A stretch of 64,000 bases of DNA from Lates calcarifer. Lineage: Eukaryota > Chordata > Actinopteri > Centropomidae. Below the pieces are notes generated by a model, which saw only the letters and a program-made list of their open reading frames with translations, was not told the DNA's origin and made no database searches. Shown here in pieces: positions 24,736 to 35,542 of the stretch. The DNA lies in NCBI RefSeq assembly GCF_001640805.2, contig NC_066835.1:4453563-4517562 (forward strand). Reading direction: 5' to 3'. Position 1 is the first letter of the stretch, and every line of letters starts with the position of its first letter. A program made the translations under genes and the position numbers.

Positions 24736-24758
24736 GGGAGGGAGGGGAGGGACGGGGG
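24736..24758 (+). promoter_or_regulatory. hpcal4: G-quadruplex motif in hpcal4 3' UTR
   Basis: Five runs of 3-5 G are separated by one- or two-base spacers (GGG-A-GGG-A-GGGG-A-GGG-AC-GGGGG), meeting the standard quadruplex pattern on the transcribed RNA strand, 24 bases after the stop codon. Confidence 0.75.
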
Positions 24759-25256
24759 AAGAGTTGAACTGCAACAAGAGAATAGAGAGGCAGGAGAAGA
24801 AAGGGAGGGATGCAATTGAGGGAGTAGGAGGAGGAGAGAGGTAGGGAAGCTTTTTTTTTTTTTTTCCTTTTTCTTTTTTCGAGGCAGTGATGACTAGAAA
24901 TGAGCCATGTTTGGAACACAATGGAGCCCTGATTGATGCCATTTTTTTTCTTGCAGCCTGTCCCACTGTGCAGTACGCTCCTGCAGCAGTTCTGCGTCAG
25001 TCTAGATGGGTGTCTTTATAAATCCAGTCTGATGATCTGTGAGAGGTGGAAATCCCTCCAGCTCCTTTTTGGCAGAGACCAAAGAAATATAGTGGGGATT
25101 TACTGGGGAAATATGTAGAAGTGTCACTCACACTTTCACACTGTCAGACTCTTTGCCTAGCATGTGAGATTACAAGGCTGCAGGGTGAATCAAGTGCAAA
25201 TGTCAGCTATCTTGCAGCTACTATTTGCACATTTTACTCAGCTTTCTTATTTGTAA

Positions 25257-25262
25257 AATAAA
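25257..25262 (+). terminator. hpcal4: Polyadenylation signal AATAAA, likely hpcal4
   Basis: Canonical hexamer about 545 bases after the hpcal4 stop codon. A T-rich stretch (GGTTGTTTTTATTTG) follows about 60 bases downstream. Confidence 0.6.
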
Positions 25263-25426
25263 CATATGGTTCGCCTTCCTATCCAAGATCAAAATCTTAA
25301 AAGATGTAATCGTAGAACAGGTTGTTTTTATTTGATGTAAGTTAACATGGAATGCATTATTTCAGGTGTTATGAAAAAATATTATAGTAATGATTGTTTT
25401 CCCAAATTACACTCTTACCTGTCTGT

Positions 25427-26119
25427 TTAAAGGAATAGTGGAATAGTTTGGCACTTTGGGAAATACACTCACTTTCTCACAGAGAGTTAGATGGGAAGAT
25501 TGATACCTTAATATTAAGCTGAAGCCAGGAGACGCTTTGCTTAGCTTAGCATAAAGACTGAGAATGGGGAAACAGCCAGCCTACCTCTGTCCAAACATAC
25601 CACCACCTCTAAAATTTACTAACATGTTATGTCTCCTTTATTAAATCTGTACAAATTCCAAAATCCAAAAGACTGCGCTGGTTCTCTGGAAACCTCACAC
25701 TGATAATGAAGATTTAATATTGTCGGTGCTCATGTCCAAGTCTGGCCAATGATTGCAAAAAACAGAGTTACAAAGAGCTTCAGAGTAAAAGAGGGAATAA
25801 AAAAGATCCTCAGTTGAGGGGCCTGGACAGCAAAGGTTGGCAAAGGCAAGATTTTGGAACTGCTAGAAGGGCACAGAGGATCTTAAGCAACTGTCAGACC
25901 TGTATGGTGTATAATTTGAAGCTGTTAAAGGGAAAAAAAATATTTTTTTCCCCTTGGGACATAACCAGGCTAGGTCTTTCCTCCTGCTTTCTTTCTGTAA
26001 TATTGTCCCGCCGCTCCAGGGTCATATTTACCGTAAAGACATTATATACATTATGATAATAATGGTTACATACTGGCATGAAGAACAAATAACATTTCCC
26101 AAAATGTCCAACTAGTCCT
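25427..26119. mobile_element. TTAA-type MITE, family A, carrying the 155-bp repeat
   Basis: The left end TTAAAGGAATAG is at 25427. The interior has 'gttagatgggaagattgatacc' and 'gcttagcttagcataaagact'. The right half has 'catatttaccgtaaagacat' and ends 'catttcccaaaatgtccaactagtcc' near 26119, with a decayed terminus. The 155-bp repeat copy 2 (25756-25910) lies inside, which explains its length compared with the roughly 470-520 bp copies elsewhere. Confidence 0.75.
25756..25910. repeat. 155-bp near-identical direct repeat, copy 2
   Basis: Differs from 23279-23433 at two positions. It sits inside a family A MITE just beyond the hpcal4 3' end, so the pair brackets coding exons 2 and 3 of hpcal4. 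Confidence 0.93.
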
Positions 26120-27437
26120 GGCTAAGTTCTGGCACCCAGAATGCCAGTTTTGATGCTGTGCACCGTGGGATAGCTTGAAGAAAGCAATGGCATCAAACCA
26201 ACTAAAGGCCTGTTGTTTGGTCCATATGGTCCATCTAGAGCGACAAGAGAGAAGCAAATGTTATGCTGATGGACAGAGAATTATGTAATGAACAATACCA
26301 TTAGCTGTGTGTGAGTTTGTCTGTTATGGTTTTCATATGTGTGAGAGTATGAATGTGAGAATCTATGTGCACAAGCAAAATATTCTTGTTCCCAGGTGAA
26401 ACCCAGATCAGACTGCTCCTCTGAATGTGAGTGCGTTTCTGTGTGTCCACTTGAATTCATTAGCTCTTTAACAGCAAAATCCACAGGTAGATGCGTGGCA
26501 CTTGAACATTTCTGACAGATTACAGCATGGTGTCCAGATGCTTTACCCTCCAAGTACGAGACAGGCAGGTGATGAATGTCTCAGACGGCTGCCTCCAGCA
26601 GCATGGTGAAGCATACTGATGTGCTCATCAGTGACTTCTGGCTCTGCCTAAAGCTTTTCCACATATGCTAACAAATCAATATATCATCAAAATGATTACA
26701 TGTGTTTCATTAAAATGACATGTAATTAGGTTAGAATGAAGCAATGCCCTCTACATAATGTAATCTGGACTCTCCAGCAGGTTAACAGGTTAACTCCCTG
26801 CTGCATGTTCTCTGTGATAAACATTGTCATGTCAGCTACAGTGTCATTTGGTTGAGGTAACATAAATTGTAACAAATTTATGACATTGTCATGAATAGTT
26901 ATTAATAGAGGAAGAAGAATGACATGGAATCATTACATCAGCTTGTTATAATTAAAGCCCTCATGTGTGGAATTGTTAATTTCTCCCACATTCTTTTGAT
27001 GGCGTGGTTTTTGTTTGCAGGAAAATGCAGTAAAAACGAACACAGTCTGTGCTTTTTCAGTCTAGTTTTTAGTGCGTGTCTAACTTTTTTCAAACAATGG
27101 GGTGGCACCAAAGTCAAATTTTCTACACAAAGTGGCTTTAAAATCCCTAAGAACCAGGTTCAGAATCTTAAGAATTTCCTTTTAGCATTTAATATCATAG
27201 CAAAATAAGCTACAATCAGTGTTCAAGGTTTAAATGACCTTTAAATATTATTTATTAAAGATTTGGCTTCCAAAATCTTTGCTTTACCAGTTTCAGGACT
27301 TTGTGGCTTGGTAACGTGATCAAACACCCCTGCAACTATTTTGGTATTTATTTCATCAACAGGACCTTTACTAAATTTTGATGAGTTACTACATTATCAG
27401 CAGGTGTATGTGCTTTGGATAATCGTCTCTCAATACC

Positions 27438-27457
27438 AAAAAAAAAAAAAAAAAAAA
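27438..27457. repeat. Poly(A) tract
   Basis: Twenty consecutive A. No retrogene or element head was recognised next to it. Confidence 0.85.
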
Positions 27458-28064
27458 CTCTCTCTTAAAATTGCATCGACGATACTGTGCATGTTATTTA
27501 AGCAGAACCAGAAATAAAACATACAGAATAATATGGAGTCGTGGTCTTGCCTCTCCAAGACCAGCAATTATAGCAACAGAAACTAGAACAGTGTGGAGTG
27601 GGGACGATCATGACAGTAATTACAGGCTGTATGACAGAAACGGTATTTCTCAGAAAAGGCCAAACCTGCCTCCACAATTCACTGTTGTTTCACATGAAAA
27701 GCTGAAATAACCATCTCTCCTCTCTCTCTCCCACTGTTCTACTCTCCACCCTTTTTGTCTTCCTCCTCCCTAAATGTCAGAGAGGAAGCGCTTTGATAAT
27801 AGATGGAGGGAGAGGAACTTTGCTGAACTCAGCTCAGATCTAAAATCAATGTGAAAAAGAGTAAAAGGTTGAAGAGGAAGCTTGGTGTGTGGTGCAGGTA
27901 CTCATCTGTTTGTGAATGCGAATGGAAGCCAATAACTAAGGTGTTATTTTATCTGTACATTAAACAGGAAAACCTCTATGTAGTCTGGTGGATTAGCCTG
28001 AAAAAGTCCAAACTAATGGCCACATGATTTTACTGACTGAACCCATAAAATAATTTTACATGCA

Positions 28065-28290
28065 ACAAATATTAAGCTAGAGCCAGGAGACGGTTAGCTT
28101 AGCTTAGCCTAGCTTAACTTAGCACAAGACTGAAAGCTAATTAGCTTGGTTTCTGTACAGAGTGAACAAACACGCTATAACGTTAATTAGTGATTTAGAG
28201 GTATTGGTAGGCAGATATCTGTCCCTGTATCCTGACTGTAGGTTCATATTAGCATGATGTTTGAGAGTGGTATCAATCCTTTCATTGAAT
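28065..28290. mobile_element. MITE, family A, degraded copy
   Basis: Recognisable blocks are 'aaatattaagctagagccaggagacgg', 'ttagcttagcttagc' and, at the right, 'gagagtggtatcaatcctttc'. The termini are not identified. Confidence 0.6.
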
Positions 28291-31200
28291 CCACAATAAG
28301 AAGCACTAAGCGTTTTCCAAATTACTTTCAATCACACTGTGGATCTGAGAGTAATTGTATACGGAAACAAAAAGTTCAAATAGAGCCGTATGCTGAAAAA
28401 AACTGATGGATTAGGAAGAAGCAATAAAGCACCTTCTCTCTGTCTCGGAGCATTTAGCTCTTCCATTAGCATTCAGAAAACCTGGCAAGTTGCTAAATAC
28501 TTCCACGTGAGTCACCTCAGTTAGGAACCCCACTACTCTGAGAAGACTTTTTTACTGTATCTCAGTCCTGCAATAGGGATTGTGACTCATCTTTAATCAT
28601 TGTGTTTGTTTTTGTGTGGATCATCAGTTTTCTCCACTTCCTCTCTGCAAACCGGCAAAAAACATTTGACTCCTCTCTTGTCAGTGGATCAGATGTATCT
28701 CCTCCTTCTCACCCAGCTAATGAACACACTCCCTCCCTAAAGCTAAAGAATGAGCCCCTTTGTGCGATAATGTAATGATAAAACTGTGTACATGTACATT
28801 TTAATACGAGTGTAATCGTATTTATGAATATAAACAAATATAATATGTAAATGTAAATGTACCACTAGCTTAGACCTAATTTCATATGAAGACACAGCTA
28901 CTGTGTGTGTATGTGGGCGAGTGTGTGTGTGAGAGAGAGACAGAGAGAGAGAGTGATAGAGTGAGCCTGAGTAACTGTGAGTGCTTGTGAAAGCTCAGTC
29001 TGTGTGGCACTTCTGCGAGTGCTCACATGTGTTTTGTATTTGTATCATTTGTGTAACAAGAGATGCCTCAGTCTAGTTTAACTTTGTAAAATATTTGAGT
29101 GTAAACCCTCACACTGAAGCACTGAGTATTATTACCCACACCTACACTTGCTTTTGTGGTCCGCTGCTATACGGTATGTACTGTCTCCAATATGGGACGT
29201 GTCGTTTCGTTTGCTGTAGCCTACTGTTGCAGTTCTACAAGTAATACTCATATATAGAGGTCAGGTTTCAGCAGATGGCAGACAGGTTGACTGGGTTAGT
29301 AGGCAGCAGTGGGGGTCTTTCCAAAATAGAGGTAGTTGAGAAGTTGTTGGCAGAGGAAACCTGAGGTGCAAGAAGAGTGTCAGTGATTGAAAAAACTGTC
29401 CAGTGTCACAGTGTCACCCTGTGGAGGGAAGTATGATGTCACATCTCACCCATTAGACAGCCTCTCTCTGTTATTTATGTAATGAACATGCCTGAAGATC
29501 AAAGCTAGCAATATTATATGACGCAAACAGCTTAATCAGACTGTATTCAGTCTTGCAGTCTTGTTTTTCTTCTAAGAAGTGAAGATTTCAAAGTGCAGTG
29601 AGAAAATGAAACTTCTCTTGCAAAGCAACTTGTTTTATAGATTTTCTTGAATCATTGATTTGCATTATCTTCTGCACACAAGTGAAATAAATGTAAAGGA
29701 GGCACAAATGCAGACCACCTTAACTGAAACAAATAGTCAAGAGGCTAAACCTTACCAGACATGAAATTGCTTGTATGGAAAATATGTGAAAGTGAATTTT
29801 TTGTCAGTTGTCATGTTACTGATTGAACTATTGGAATAAATCGTCAAACTTAAAGCTGCACTTTTTTGCTGCCCCCAAGTGGTTAAAACAAACAACAACA
29901 GCAACAAAAATAGTTAATGAGGCTTTAAAACTTGAGATGCAGCTTTAAAGACTTTAAGCACTAAAAAGATCCAATTCCCTACTTAGGATATATCTATTAT
30001 ATATTGGAATCAGAGTAATTTGAAAGTAGGCATGGGTCGGTATGAGATTCTGATGTTATGATAACCTTAAGCAAAAATATCACAGTTTCACTGTATCAGC
30101 GTATTGCGATTGTACACAATCTATTTTATTTTTAAACAACACAGAACACAGAACATCTGTCAATCCGCACTGCACACGACCTGAGGGATTTCTGCTCTTT
30201 CTGTCTTTGACCAGTCATTTTAATGTGGAAGACAGCTTATACTGTAGGAACAATATGATGGAAAATATTAGCATCTTGACTTTTGCAAAGCTTAAAATCA
30301 GTAACCGGCCCATGCTTATTTGAAAGATGATATATAGATAAAGTTAAAGATTCTACACAGGGGGGCTTTAATGATATAGTCATTTAGCTCAAGTTAAATT
30401 TTCTCACTCTACTGGCAGATATTTTGCACTTATGTGAAGAAAAAGAGATAAGATTAAGAGTAAGTCTACCAGAATGAAGGCTTTGCAGATGTTTGCAGCG
30501 TACGAATACATACAGCCCCATGTGTTTTGTCGCCTCTTGTTTTGATTCACTATATTACTGTCATGGGCTTGATCAAGCCCCATTTTACGTTGGGCGGTAT
30601 GCTGTAAAACAGTTTGATTAGAACAGATTGGCTCACAAAGTGGCTCCACAATGTTTTGATCTCCACTCTCCTCCACTGATTAGCTTCTGTCCATCCTAAT
30701 TAGCACCAGTTCAGAGTGAGAGAGCCACTTTGACTTTCCTCCCCCAAGATCACAGACACAAATGGTTTTCTCTTGTTGTTCTGATTGCTCTCACGTCTGA
30801 TGTTTTTCATGCAGTATCCGATTCAAAACCACGCTGACAAAATTCAACATTTACTCTGCGGATTTAATGTGCCAAAGATGGGATCGTGTATGCGTCAGAA
30901 AACTGAAGTGTATTGTTGCTGTGGTTGTATCAGGTGGAAGTTAAACATGAAGTGATGCTGTATTGATCACATGTGATGCAGTTCATCAGCAGTCAGTCCT
31001 CAGAAAGATGCTTTGAGCTGTGTGACATGAATATGAACATGGATATTGTACCTTTTTTTTGAACAGGGGACCATTTGTGCTCAGTTGTGCAATATAATTC
31101 TATTCTTCAACATTTCTCTATGATGTTCATGTAAATGTCTATTTGTCCTGTCCAATGATTTTGCTTTTGTTTGCTTTTTGTTTTCAATATTGTTCCTGTA

Positions 31201-31329
31201 GGCTTCTAGAACAAAGACGATGTAATTATTTTTGTTACATAGAATAAAACACATGGATGTCAAGAGAAGCTGTTTTGCTTTGGCCCGTGTGTTTCCTCCG
31301 ATAGCATCTTGACACATTTAAACGCAACG

Positions 31330-31331
31330 TG

Positions 31332-31371
<40 letters not shown>
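31330..31371. repeat. (GC)n/(CA)n microsatellite
   Basis: A short GCGCGCGC run passes into a long uninterrupted CA run. Confidence 0.92.
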
Positions 31372-31372
<1 letters not shown>

Positions 31373-32850
31373 CACTCAGCAAAGAGTATGAGTCACCGTC
31401 TGGCAATGATGTCACACTGCTGCAGTGATGTCACCACCCATGCTGTTCTCATGGTAACCATGCTGAGGCCACGAGGCAGGGGGAGTACACAAACACACGC
31501 AAAACACTCACACCTACATCACCACACATACTGATACAAAAACACACACACACACACAGTCATAATTCACAGTGAAATTTAATGACTGCGGAAATTAATT
31601 TTGCCCCTGGTATCTGTGGACACTCATTTACTCAGCTGGACAAGCAATAGAGAAATGATTGAACACAATGAAATGACTCATGAAGATTAAGCTTTGACTT
31701 AATGAATTTATACAAACATTCACCTCAAGACATCATCCTCCCATGAAGGACAGGAACACCAACAGGCTCAGTTTGTGCTGAGAAATCAAACAAATTTCCT
31801 GTTATTAAATGTTTAGTTAAAGGTCAGTACCTCACAATGGTTGTTTTCCAGTACTGAATACTTGTGAACATCAACAGAAAAAGATCCATATTTTACATTT
31901 TAGTGACCTTATCACAACTCTGCTTCTCAGCTTTCTGGTTTTAGTTCATTCTTTTGTTAAAACCCTTTTTTTCCACTGCCCCTTCTCCAGCTACCCATCA
32001 CAGATCAATATAAATCTATTCTGAGCTGGGCTGTATCGGGCTTCAGCTCAGTGGAAAACCAAACATCACAGAAACGCAGGCAGAGGCTGAGCAGCAGAGA
32101 AACCAAATCGCACTGCAGCAATAGAGGTCACGGTGTAGAGGTGCAGTTTGCGGAGCGGCCACAGGGTGGGGCTGCAGGCTCGGTTACGCTCAACTCCTAT
32201 ATCCTAACATCATGTCAGTGACATTTTGACTGTAAAGGCCTTTCGCGAGGACCATTGCAAAGGTCAGATGTTTGGTTCCCTCACGACATTTTTGTGTTAG
32301 TGCAAAAACAAAATGCAGTACAGTGAAGAAAGAGCAAAGGAAAGACATACAAAGCAAAACCTTAAATTATTTTTTGGTGAAAAGAGGGTGATAGACATTG
32401 GCACTCAACTACAAAACAACACTTAAACTCACACTGAGTCACCATCAGTGACCAGACAGACAATTGTGGCTGCTAAGCAACCCTCTCTTACTCTGTCAGG
32501 GTCCAGCTGATAAACACACCAGTCCTATGTGGATGAGTAGAGACTAATGAATGAGCAGCAGAAAGACTAAAACTCCACCTCCGATTACTACCAGTGTTAC
32601 TATTACCACTGCTACCACCACAACTACCACTACTATTATTATACTAATGCTACTACTTAGTGTGTTTTAGGGATATCAATAATCATTTGATGCTACAAAA
32701 CCTTCTTATATTGATTAATGTATATCTCTATCAGTGCATCTGTATCTTAGCATCAAATTATGCAGCAGGAAATACTGCAACTACCATAATTATGGTATTC
32801 TTACTATACTAATTATACAATTCAATAACTGTAACAAAGAATGATAAATA

Positions 32851-33260
32851 TTAAAGGGGCTGTATGTAGGTTTATTGCTGGGAGCAGATGGTGGTGATGG
32901 TCATCATTGCATTTACAATACAAGAGGTTCGAATATGCCCAGTGAGCAGCGCCACTTCCTCAGGACAGTATAGACGACTACTGTGACTGCGATCGAAAAG
33001 TGATGAGATGGACCTGCTGGACCAGGGCTGGTTGGTTAGCATGCTAACTTCAGTAGAAAAAAATGAGTGATAGAACTAGAAGAACAAAACAAGAGTTAAC
33101 ACTGGTATTGCCTTTCACTGCTAGAGACAGCTCATGGTGGGCAAGGGAATGAAGTTTGGTGTTAAACTTGCAACGTTTCCTCTAGACTGGTAAGTAAACA
33201 GCAGTTTATGCTAATGTTAGCTATGTAGCAAGAGCAAAAATGCACATATAGCTCCTTTAA
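32851..33260. mobile_element. MITE, family B, full-length, TTAA-flanked
   Basis: The left end TTAAAGGGGCTGTATGT and the right end ACATATAGCTCCTTTAA form a terminal inverted repeat of about 17 bp with TTAA at both outer edges. It is 410 bp, has no coding capacity, and matches 13680-13895 in the opposite orientation. Confidence 0.75.
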
Positions 33261-34740
33261 TCATAAAACTGAAAATAAAACACAAAAAGTATAAGAATCT
33301 CCATCAGTGTGAGTTTCCAGCCTTGACTATGACTACTAAACATCAAATTTAAAGCTATGGCAATTAGTTCAAAATGTTAAAGTGAAGCTAATATTTGGGT
33401 TTTATCTTTCTGAGGTCAATGAATGAGAACTCCAACTACCACTACTACTATTACCACTACTACCAGCACATTTAATCTTACATTACACACTGCTACTACA
33501 CTACTATTACATTAGTGCTTCTGCTTCTGGATAACTGCCCATTCCCTAAGTGATAACAGCAATTATTTGATGTCACAAAGCTTTCTTTATCATCTAAGGT
33601 GGTTATTATTGGCCCAGATTTCTCTTGAGAAGAGATGTCAATGCAATGCTGAGATCATGTTTAAATATGAGACTGTGTTACAGAAAGAATAAAACATACG
33701 ATGCATTTCAAAACCGAAATAATACACTACTGTTTCATCTAGTGCTACTATATGAATAATATATAAATAATAAATAATAATTAGAAATAAAACAATAAAT
33801 AAAAGAGTGCATGATACATTCATATCTACATATATTCAAATAGTAAGGGATTAATGCATGGAGTAATAAAGAAAATAAGAATGATGAAATTATATTGTGT
33901 AATACTGAGTTTCACTTATCATTTAATTATTTTGTTGAGTGGGGGCTCTACAGATCAGAGACTGGACAGTAAAATCAAAACATGCTGCAAATACAATGAG
34001 CCCAGTTTAGAAATAAATCCATGACTACACGAGGCAGTGAAGTGAACATGGTGGCTCTGTGCCAAGGCGATGTCTTCCTGTACTGTGTATGCTCAGGGAG
34101 TAACATCATCTTTGAAACCATAAAGCATGTATCATTTCTTTTTCTTTTTTTCCCTTTCATTAAAACATAAGTGAATTTGTAAAAGCCACCTCTGTGTAAA
34201 ACATGACAACAGCCCACAGAGGCATGTGGCTGCTGTATTCAACATGCATGAGTAAGGACACTAATGGCCCTGTGTTTAACTCGGTGTACAACCTTGGTTT
34301 TAAATGAAGGTTACATCCATTATCAGCTACCTTTAGGCTAATTTAACTCCACTTCTCTCATCAGCCCCTCCCTGACTCATTCTCATTCTCTCCTAGTTAT
34401 AGCCTTGTATTGTTTAAACTAAAACCTATTTATTCCTCATTGTTCATGTTATTGGTTTTATATTTCAACCATTAAAGATGACTAATAACTTAATGTGAAA
34501 AATAGGGACTACACTGCAAAAAACATCACCTTAACCTTTTAATAAGAGTTCAAATAAAGGGGGAGATATTTCCTTTTTTTTCAAATGATGATTACTTGCA
34601 TGGGGTTTAATGGTGGCACCTCACCTGTTTAAACAGTTTTGATTTGCTTCTACATTAATTATTACTATTTTTTTGCTGTGTGCTTATCATGTGCCTGAAC
34701 ATCCCATGAGCCTCTTGGGCAAATGGCACAGTCAACAGGG

Positions 34741-35386
34741 GACAGCGAGGGGTGTGTGGGTGTGGGGGCGGAGCCACGCTGAATAAGGAAGCAGGGCTGT
34801 GATTGGTCAGCGGGGAGGACAGAAGGGAATGGACCAAGCCGGGGGGGGGCAGCTTAGAGAGTGATTGAATGGGACAGATAGGGGAGGAGGGAGGGAGAGA
34901 GGGGGCACTGAGTGGGGAAATAGACGGGCAGGGAGAGACTGCAGCAGATGGGACTGCTGCTGCTACAGCCCGCAACACACTCACAAGAGGATAGGCTGTG
35001 TGAGTGACAGTGTGTGTGTATGCATGGAAAACAGAGGAGTGTGTGTGAAGGATAATGGTTGTGAATGACTGAGCATCTTTCATGTGCTCTGGAATTGGAT
35101 GCAGTCAGCAATAATCCTCGTGAAGAAAAAAAGGATACAGTCAAGTGAAGAGGAGACAGAAGACTGAGCACTTTTTCTTTTCACACTTCGGCTGCTTTCA
35201 GGGCAGGTGCAAGCCCAGCAAACTACTGTAGTAAGCCTATTATCAATGTAGAAGTATCTCAATAAATGCTATTGACTGCAGTGGGACATTTTTTTTGCCT
35301 AGGTAAAGAAGTGTATCTTAATCAAAGGTAGAGCAGTCAGGACAGTTTGCGGAGCACGTCTGGAAGCACAAGAAGGGGGATTCTCT
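34741..35386 (+). promoter_or_regulatory. nt5c1a: Probable nt5c1a promoter and 5' leader
   Basis: A GC box (GGGGGCGGAG, 34764-34773) is followed by a CCAAT-type element on the minus strand (GATTGGTCAG, 34801-34810) and a G-rich stretch to about 34950. There is no clear TATA box. A candidate acceptor (TTTTTTTTGCCTAG|G) at 35302/35303 raises the possibility of an additional upstream exon. The transcription start is not determined. Confidence 0.45.
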
Positions 35387-35542
35387 ATGGTGAAGATGAG
35401 TCTGGACCCTGTACAGGTGATGAGCGGACAGGTCAAAGAGCTCAAAGTTGCCTCTTCGTCCAACGGGGAGAGCAGAGGATCATGGGAGGAGAAAGAAGAG
35501 TTTGATCAGGATCACCTGGGCCTCAGCACCAAGCCAAAACCA
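35387..35542 (+). CDS. nt5c1a: nt5c1a coding exon 1 (residues 1-52)
   Basis: It encodes an acidic, low-conservation N-terminus ending GLSTKPKP and ends CCA|GTAAGT. The family is variable here. In-frame codons are open upstream to 35303, so the true start could be further 5'. The second Met (35396) has the better initiation context. Confidence 0.85.

Larger units (their letters stand above)
24713..25275 (+). other. hpcal4: hpcal4 3' UTR (extent inferred)
   Basis: The UTR opens with a strongly purine-rich stretch (24714-24848), then a poly(T) run near 24850-24866 and mixed sequence. The end is placed just after the AATAAA at 25257-25262, the first good signal after the stop. An alternative, longer UTR cannot be excluded. 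Confidence 0.6.
25263..34650. other. Intergenic region between hpcal4 and nt5c1a
   Basis: No gene is supported. The region contains family A MITEs (25427-26119, about 28065-28290), a family B MITE (32851-33260), a 20-base poly(A) at 27438-27457, (CA)n tracts at 31330-31371 and 31541-31558, and impure ACT-triplet tracts. Open frames are short and unrelated to known families. Confidence 0.7.

Noticed and set aside
31330..31371. Regular short repeats considered as a CRISPR-like array
   Set aside because: They are simple dinucleotide microsatellites without spacers, in a vertebrate genome.
34655..35171. Minus-strand open frames of 105 and 142 codons rich in Ser and Pro
   Set aside because: They are shadows of the G-rich nt5c1a promoter/leader region; composition is typical of translated GA/GT-rich DNA.
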